Below are positions 9,420 to 14,796 of a stretch of 14,796 nucleotides of DNA, one piece after another; the first letter of the stretch is position 1, and each line of letters starts with the position of its first letter. Both the position numbers and the translations under genes were made by a program. Location of the stretch: NCBI GenBank assembly GCA_027596945.1, contig JADGJH010000747.1, positions 1-14,796 on the forward strand, read 5' to 3'. The notes under the pieces are model-generated. The model worked only from the letters and a program-made list of their open reading frames with translations, ran no database searches and had not been told where the DNA came from. This DNA comes from Physocladia obscura. Taxonomy: Eukaryota; Chytridiomycota; Chytridiomycetes; Chytridiales; Chytriomycetaceae.

Positions 9420-9876
9420 GCATTTTTTGCAGTATCTAAAGATTACAAAGAGCCAGCTCAAATTGCATATCCTTCCAGTTGTTCTCACTATCTCTAGCTG
9501 GAAGTTGCAAAAAACCCTGTGGGAAAAACTCTGCCAGTTCTTCATCTATTCTCTCTCATTGTTTCTCCATGTTTCTCTGTATCACTAGCACACAGTATTT
9601 TAGTAGGATCACTAAAATTGCTAAGGGTTGTGATATAGTCACCATTTATTTTGTTATGTGGGTCTTGTGCTTGTTGGCTTCTTTTACAGTCCCTTCCCAT
9701 TTCCACTTCCCATTTGTTTCTTTTGTGAAGTTGTCTTGCACTACTCTTGCCAGTTTTGAGGTTTGTCCTGAAGTGCTTGCTGTGGTTGGTCTCTCTGGGC
9801 TGTGCTTTGAACAGTTTGTTTGATTTATTTGGTTTTGCAGGGAGTGTACTTCAAACCCTTGTATGTTGCAGAGCAT
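9420..9876 (-). pseudogene. Weak decayed minus-strand frame, unidentified
   Basis: One minus-strand frame from about 9876 to 9430 is interrupted by only two or three stops. It includes a hydrophilic Ser/Thr/Lys-rich part ('SPERPTTASTSGQTSKLA') followed by 'IDEELAEFFPQGFLQ'. It lies downstream of, and on the same strand as, the LINE-like relic, so it may be part of a second element. No domain is recognisable, and in CpG-free DNA open frames are easier to find by chance, so this is a tentative entry. Confidence 0.2.
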
Positions 9877-10413
9877 CTCTCACTTTTTTACCTAGTTTAC
9901 TACATAAGCCATGCTCTTATGTAGGATGATCCAGGAGAGTGTGTGTTTCCAGGCATTTGAACATTATAGTAAGTGGAGTGGGTCTCGTACTATTAACTAG
10001 TGAACATACCAGATTCTTCTCAATAATTCTTTCTCTGTTGATTCTGTTGGTACCTCTGCAATAGTTTGTCACAGTAAGAACAACAGGTCAGTTGAAACAG
10101 CATTATTTTAATCTTTTCATAAAGATTGTTTGCTTGTATCAACTGCACATACATAAAGCTATTTTTATAATTTAACTTCATTGAAATAAACTAAGAAAAA
10201 CAATTTATTTCTTTTATTTGAGAAGAAACAAATAAACCTTAATTAATGAAGAAAGATTTATTTTGCAACACTTGTTTTGCAATACACATCTGTCACCACA
10301 GAGTTGCATATGCTTCAACACTTTGTGTCCATAATTATTGCTGCCTGAACTCCATGTTCTTAGCATTTTTCTATCATTATCATACCAGGTTTCAAGCCAT
10401 GCTTAGAATTTTT

Positions 10414-11412
10414 CTATGCTGCTTCCTTCAACTGTTCCTTATTTTTTTTCTTCCTTTGTTTTGTTGTCATTTGTAGTTGTGTTTTTTGTTTGTTCTTGCC
10501 TTTATTTTCCTGCTTTCTTTTTCTTTTCCTCCTCTTCTTTCTGTGCTGCTTCATCATTATTTGAACTTTTTCCTCACAAAGGTTTTGTGCTGCATAGGTG
10601 CTCATTGGATTCAGGTACATTGTCATTACAGTATCTGCAGTTTCCATCCTGTATAGTGTTGGCTTTTTTCTTGCCATAATGACTTGTCTTCACAGTTGTT
10701 GTGCATTTTTTCAACATAGTTTTTGAAATTGTTTGAGTGATTTCCTGATGTTTGCCAAGATTGGATTTAATTCTATGTTGCATGATAGTGAATGTTAATC
10801 CAAAGTTGATTTCTTTCTATTGTTCTCTGATGTGTTTGTTTGAGGAGTGAAGTATACTTTATGTGTTCATGCACATTTAGACTGTGCTTAGATTCTTCTT
10901 AAGTTGTCTTTCTATGCCTCTTCCTGATATTTTTGGACAAAATTTGATGAGTGATTGTGCCTCTGTTTTTATTGCTGCCAAGCCTTCTTGGTATCCCAGC
11001 TTTGCCAAGAAGCCTGCCTTTTTATTTCTTTGATCCCCAGAGTGTTTCTTGACTTTTGTGAGTATTGCTGTAGGTCCAGGCTTGCTTCTTGCTATTTTAT
11101 AGTTTACTGCTGTACCATAGGCATCCTCACTTTTCCATCTCTTGGTTTCATATTCTACTTTTGTTTGTTTTTTGTTGTACTCATTTATGACAATTGTCAA
11201 TAAAAATTTCTGTTTCTCCTCCTGTGAAAAATGCTACTTGAGCAGCAATTTGTTTTGCTTTTGTTGATGAGGCCCAAACATTTGTTTTGAAACTTATGAT
11301 TTTTTCTTTGTTTTGTCCCTCTAGTGATTATTACACCCCTAGCCAGACTTGAATGTATGCCATTTTTGGTAATGCATGAGCCATCTTTGGTAATGCATGA
11401 GCCATCACTGTA
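10414..11412 (-). pseudogene. LINE-type retrotransposon relic: RNase H domain and C-terminal zinc knuckle
   Basis: Read on the minus strand and across several frame changes, this region matches the 3' end of a LINE ORF2 of the Tad/I group. RNase H begins with 'YSDGS' (about 11412-11398), the first catalytic Asp. Then come 'SSTKAKQIAAQVAFF', where the usual catalytic Glu of 'AE' is Lys; 'IFIDNCHK' (about 11205-11184) with the third acidic residue; a TGA stop (11183-11181); and 'KKHSGDQRNKKAGFLAK', the His-Ser-Gly motif in which the last catalytic Asp is Gly. Downstream, 'CRYCNDNVPESNEHLC' is a Cys-Cys-His-Cys knuckle as found after the RNase H in such elements, followed by a Lys/Arg/Gln-rich tail ending near 10414. 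Two of four catalytic residues are lost, so it is dead. No reverse-transcriptase motif such as a Y-x-D-D box was found. Confidence 0.68.
11365..11406. repeat. Exact 21-bp tandem duplication inside the RNase H relic
   Basis: 11365-11385 and 11386-11406 are identical 21-bp units in tandem. On the minus strand each unit encodes D-G-S-C-I-T-K, so the catalytic Asp motif of RNase H is present twice in a row. A 21-bp unit keeps the frame. Confidence 0.9.
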
Positions 11413-11840
11413 TATTTAGTCTTGTTATTTGTGTTGTTTGTCCTTTTATTGTGAGAATTTTTACTGGTGCATTAACAAAGATTGCAGCATGCATTCTATT
11501 GTCCTCTCTCATTTCTTCTGTTGTGTCTTTTGCCTCTTTGTGCACAGAGTTGAAGTCTATCTGTGATGATTTTATTACTTGATAATCTTCTTCCAGGTTC
11601 ATGTTTACATTGTTTCCTGATTCTATGCTGTGTTCTTAGTTATTTCTTTCAAACTACAAAACTGTTCTTCTTTTTCCTTTCTCAATTGGTCTGAGAATTT
11701 CATATATTCTTCTTTGCATTGTGTTGTATTTAACTCTCTTGCTCTGCTTTGTTTGATCCTCAATTTTTCAGGCAGTGGTTATTCTGTATACAAAATCTTC
11801 TATATTTCCTGCATCAAAAGCAACCTGCCCTAGTTCCCTT
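11407..11840 (-). pseudogene. Decayed minus-strand frame upstream of the RNase H relic
   Basis: A single minus-strand frame from about 11840 to 11405 carries only three or four internal stops. It encodes a hydrophilic, probably helical protein ('MQRRIYEILRPIEKGK', 'VHKEAKDTTEEMRED'). It enters the RNase H relic with a one-base frame change. Its position predicts the reverse-transcriptase to RNase H connection or another part of the same element, but I recognise no RT, endonuclease or gag motif. An internal deletion of the RT is possible. Confidence 0.35.
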
Positions 11841-12111
11841 TTTTTACATGTTTTTTGTCTTACAAATCATTTTTGCAAAAATTATTAAAACTATGAAATG
11901 TGTAAATAATTATGTGTTATCAACAGCTGGTCAGGTATTGTTGGTAACACATTACATAATTGTTATTTATTACATTCAGTTGTTTTATTTTATTAACTTG
12001 TCATTGTTGTTAGTTTTTCAATATGTTGCTAAATACTTTATTGTAAAAACTATAGCACAATGTTGGGATTTTTCTGCTTATTTTATTATGATACAGTTCA
12101 ATCACAAATAA

Positions 12112-12543
12112 ATGGAGATTGAGGAGAGTGAGGCTGTGAAAGCTACAAAAAGAGGGGTGAAAGTGGCTGCTGAGGACCTTGATTCCAAAATTTGCAATGC
12201 CACAGTCAAAATGCTGTCTGAAAAGCAAAACTATAAGTGCAAAAATGAGTCAAGTAATTCAAGCAATGATGTTAGCAATGATCAAGAGGATTTGCTGAAA
12301 AAATGCTGAGCTGCAGATTTGTTTGCATAACTGGCAGAAGTGCTCAAGAAAGCCACATAAGTCAATTCAAAAATGGTATCTGCAACAATTGCAGCAGTAG
12401 CAGATGAGTCAAAAAATCAGGCATGTTAATTGGAAGAGTGCAGACTAAGACTGGAGGAGGCTAGGTTTGAAATTGAATGTGCCAAGCTTGAAAGTAACAT
12501 GCTGAGCATGAAAAAATGCAGTTTGAATATAACCAAAACATAA
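12112..12543 (+). pseudogene. Harbinger-type accessory protein relic with C-terminal coiled coil
   Basis: One unbroken frame of 144 codons from ATG 12112 to TAA 12541 with four internal stops: TGA 12307, TAA 12328, TAA 12358 and TAA 12427, and no frameshift. The protein starts MEIEESEAVKATKR, has an Asn/Ser/Asp-rich linker ('NESSNSSNDVSNDQED'), then Ala/Leu-rich and Leu/Glu/Arg-rich heptad-like segments ('LEECRLRLEEARFEIEC'), typical of the C-terminal half of DNA-binding partner proteins coded by Harbinger elements. No Myb/SANT motif is visible upstream, so the N-terminal exon is lost, decayed or elsewhere. Cysteines sit where such coils normally have arginine (TGC, TGT for CGC, CGT), and TGC-TGA at 12304-12309 probably replaced two Arg codons. 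It is convergent with the transposase relic, a layout known for two-gene Harbinger elements. Confidence 0.5.
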
Positions 12544-12776
12544 AATTGATTTAATTAATGATGAATAAGTGGGCAAAAACATAAATAATCTGAATTTTTT
12601 AAATGAATATTTATCTATTTAATTGAGATCAATTTTATTTATTTAATTAATTAATTGCAGTCCATAAGTATTCTTTATTCATTATTGTTTCCGTTAATTC
12701 ATCATCAGAGTTTCATCATTTGATGGGAGTGGTAGAGTATACAGATAATTGTGTAAGGATGGTGGGCGGCAGAACA
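12544..12776. other. AT-rich spacer between two convergent relic genes
   Basis: About 230 bp between the 3' ends of the coiled-coil relic (+) and the transposase relic (-). It contains runs of TTAA/TTAATTAATTAATTG (about 12643-12657) and no gene. It is the expected place for both 3' UTRs. Confidence 0.5.
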
Positions 12777-13620
12777 TCAAAAAAATCTGAAATTTGATTC
12801 TTGCCATGTAAACATATTTGACATTAATATAGCCATCTTGAAATACGCAGCAATTGGCTGCAACCACAGTCTTTGATTCTTGGGAAAGTCAACAAAGGCC
12901 CAGTACTTGATCACATAGGCAAAACCCCACTCTATTGAAATGCAAACTTTACTCATTGAGTTGTTAAATTCTTGTTCAGTGTCAGACAAGCAAGCTCCTA
13001 AAAATATTGTTGAACACAGCAAAAAAAAAAAAAACCAAAAACCTTTGATAAATGAGACCATGCACCCCATAAGCAAGGTTGCCAAACACTGCAAATTGGC
13101 AATTTCCAATTTTTATTGTGTCTGGAAAAAGTTTCAGTAGACAACTTTGGTGTAAAAAATGGTTTAGGGCCATGTAGGTGTGCAATAATTCCATCAGGAC
13201 AGGCAAGTGACTGAAATTTCAGTGCATGCTTGCATTTGTGGCCATTGAATGCCTGCTTCTGAGCACCTAGAGTTGGTCATGCAATTTGATGCACTGTTCC
13301 ATCACTAAAAGCACCAACATTTTGAAGTACCACTCCCTTTGCATAGACTGCAGCTGCAAATTCATGTAGCTTCTGTTCATTCAAGCATGAGGTATTCCAG
13401 TTCAATAAATACCCAAACTTTTTGTAGACATGATTAAAGGACATAGTTGAATAGAGATGACAGGGCAGGGTAGCTTCATCCAAACATTGGAACCAAGTGG
13501 CCAAGCCAATTTGGGTATATGAGGGATTGAAGAAAGATGACCAGTGCTTCCAAATTGAATGTCTTGTACTTGTCTTTGGTAATAATGAATGGCAGCTCAA
13601 GTTCAAAAACCACTTGAGTG
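12777..13620 (-). pseudogene. Harbinger-superfamily DDE transposase relic (DDE_Tnp_4 type)
   Basis: Read on the minus strand with several frame changes. From about 13565: 'LEALVIFLQSLIYPNWLG', 'VPMFG' stop 'SYPALSSLFNYV' (stop TGA at 13478-13476); after a frameshift near 13440, 'KLHEFAAAVYAKGVVLQN' and 'FSDGTVHQIA' stop 'P' (TGA 13279-13277), the first catalytic Asp block; then 'NGHKCKHALKFQS' and 'CPDGIIAHLHGP'. The 'RHD' block expected next is missing or scrambled. 'GNLAYGVHGLIYQRF' matches the GDPAY block with Asp to Asn. The last part, 'EFNNSMSKVCISIEWGFA' to 'ESNFRFF' stop at 12777, contains the third acidic residue (E of IEWGF) in good order. Family role: cut-and-paste transposition together with a DNA-binding partner. 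It is inactive, with two premature stops, at least two frame changes and damaged catalytic blocks. Confidence 0.8.
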
Positions 13621-14796
13621 AGTTCTGACTTGTTGAATCTGTAATTAAACTTGCTTGTAATAATTATTTATTTTCAAAGTTGCTTTGTTGTGTCAGGACA
13701 ATCAAATGCATTGTGTTTTGTAACAAGTAAAAAATTATGTTTTTGTTTCTTTTGATTACAGTACAGGCATAAGATTACAGATACAATTACATCATTTACT
13801 ATTATGAATAATGTGTTAAACAATACTATTATACCACTTTGATCTGTTCCCCATTGATGAAGTTCTGGCTTAGGCAGTTCTGTAAATGTGATTTATTGTT
13901 TTTGCGTATTTAGGTTATACAAGAAAACAAAACATCATTGTCATTTCTTCATTCTTTGTGAATGAAGTAATTTAAATAATGACTTTATGACTTTATTATT
14001 AGTTTGTGTTTTTTGTCAGTAATAAACCAAAAATGTGAAAGTTAAGTTATTATGCCTGGAGAATTAACTTATCATTTCTTTATGTGTATTGGAATAAAAT
14101 TGTATTGTGGTTTATTTTGGGTTTTATCTCATGTAATCCACCGCAGAGCAATGCAGATTTCAACAAATTTGAGTTGCAGAAGGTGCTAATGTGGTAGTAC
14201 AGCTTTCACATTAGGAGCTGTTGCTTCTGCCATTTTTTGGATACAAACAAAGGAAGAAAAAAAAAACAAAAAAAAACAGGTAGTCAGATTTGCCCATTTT
14301 CATACCTGACCAGGTCAAGTAACCAGGTTTATCTGGTCAGACACCAAATGCAGGTTGAGAATCTCCACTCCTAAAAACAATTACTAGTGCCGGATCAAAA
14401 CACCTTAAATCTTTCAGGGAACAGTTCCAAGAAACAACCATGTTTACAAAGTTGATGAAAGAAAAATTAATTCCATACTCTCCTTACTTTGGTACAGAAG
14501 AAGTTGTTGAAATAAATGTACTTGCTCATTTACTCAAAATTGAATGTCCCCAGCCCAAATATTAATCAATTGTTAAAGAAAAGAATCAATCAACTTGAAC
14601 AAACCATCAGCACAATTATGATCAAATAAGAACAATACAATGAAGAAGACACCCACAATTTTTGACAAAATTACACAAACTAATTCTGTACCAAAATTTT
14701 CCAACTTTTAGTGTTTTTATTCCTGCTACTGTTATACATCTGTTTGATTGCACTGAATCATTGAAAACACTTTTTATAACAATAAGTAATTTTAAT
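13621..14796. other. Decayed flank of the Harbinger relic, no intact gene
   Basis: AT-rich, CpG-poor sequence. On the minus strand a short reading from 14233 starts MAEATAPNVKAVLPH and stops after 15 codons; it might be the decayed N-terminus of an element protein, but I cannot identify it. A plus-strand mini-ORF (MFTKLMKEKLIPYS, from 14441, about 41 codons) is also unrecognised. Purine-rich runs occur at 14253-14278. I looked for terminal inverted repeats pairing this side with about 11.8-12.1 kb and found no convincing pair. Confidence 0.4.
14306..14340. repeat. 8-bp inverted repeat CTGACCAG/CTGGTCAG
   Basis: CTGACCAG at 14306-14313 and its exact reverse complement CTGGTCAG at 14333-14340, separated by 19 nt. 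It could be a hairpin or part of an element end. Eight base pairs is modest evidence on its own. Confidence 0.45.

Larger units (their letters stand above)
8780..14796. mobile_element. CpG-depleted block of decayed transposable elements
   Basis: The last CpGs of the gene region are near 8698-8776. From there to 9000 I see none, and by eye I count eight CpG in 9001-14796 (about 9343, 9986, 12692, 12766, 12846, 13906, 14142, 14383). The gene-bearing left side has several CpG per line in many places. The block contains recognisable but broken transposon proteins on both strands, many TG/CA-rich words and no intact conserved gene. This pattern is what methylated-CpG deamination leaves. Stretches with nothing recognisable: 8780-9420, where only a loose 'GGTGGAGATA' repeat (about 9177-9200) stands out, and 9877-10413. 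The outer boundaries of individual elements, their terminal repeats and target duplications could not be located. Confidence 0.75.

Noticed and set aside
10416..10679. Plus-strand 87-aa Ser/Phe-rich ORF
   Set aside because: Antisense of the Lys-rich tail of the LINE relic; the Phe/Ser composition is the complement of Lys/Arg codons.
11840..14400. Complete Harbinger element with terminal inverted repeats and 3-bp target duplication
   Set aside because: No matching inverted pair could be found by eye at plausible ends; left as two relic genes without defined borders.

Overview
The window looks like nuclear DNA of a zoosporic, chytrid-like fungus. This rests on four things: compact canonical GT-AG introns of about 52-133 nt, conserved eukaryotic and fungal-type housekeeping proteins (soluble family I pyrophosphatase, ribosomal protein uS12/S23), an 11-TM AAAP-type amino-acid permease, and an F-box protein carrying plant-type 24-residue leucine-rich repeats, a combination I associate with chytrid genomes. 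The taxonomic call is an inference from protein style, not from a marker sequence.

The left 8.7 kb is ordinary gene-bearing DNA. It holds, in order: the 3' part of a multi-exon AAAP permease gene with a very large low-complexity loop (8-3282, +, cut by the window edge); a 670-bp convergent gap; the four-exon inorganic pyrophosphatase gene (3953-5180, -), whose reading frame breaks at a 5-A run exactly at the active-site Asp-Trp-Lys; a non-coding stretch; an unrecognised acidic 127-codon ORF (5734-6117, +); a cluster of short palindromes; an intronless F-box/LRR gene (6347-7129, -); a shared ~1 kb upstream region with an 11-bp motif repeated three times; and the two-exon RPS23 gene (8121-8627, +).

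From about 8.78 kb to the end the sequence changes character. It is AT-rich, almost free of CpG (eight CpG counted by eye in 9001-14796, none between 9988 and 12691) and has no intact gene. Inside it are decayed mobile elements: a minus-strand LINE-type RNase H with C-terminal zinc knuckle (about 10414-11412), and a Harbinger-type element with a minus-strand DDE transposase relic (12777-13620) convergent with a plus-strand coiled-coil accessory protein relic (12112-12543). Conserved arginine codons in the Harbinger relics are now TGA, TGC, TGT or TGG, which is what CpG-to-TpG decay of CGN codons produces. The simplest reading is an old repeat block eroded by methylated-cytosine deamination, next to a normal CpG-containing gene region.

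The genes do not form a pathway or operon. I found no convincing new multi-gene system. The points most worth checking are the pyrophosphatase frame break, the sharp CpG boundary with its arginine-codon signature, and the giant loop in the permease.
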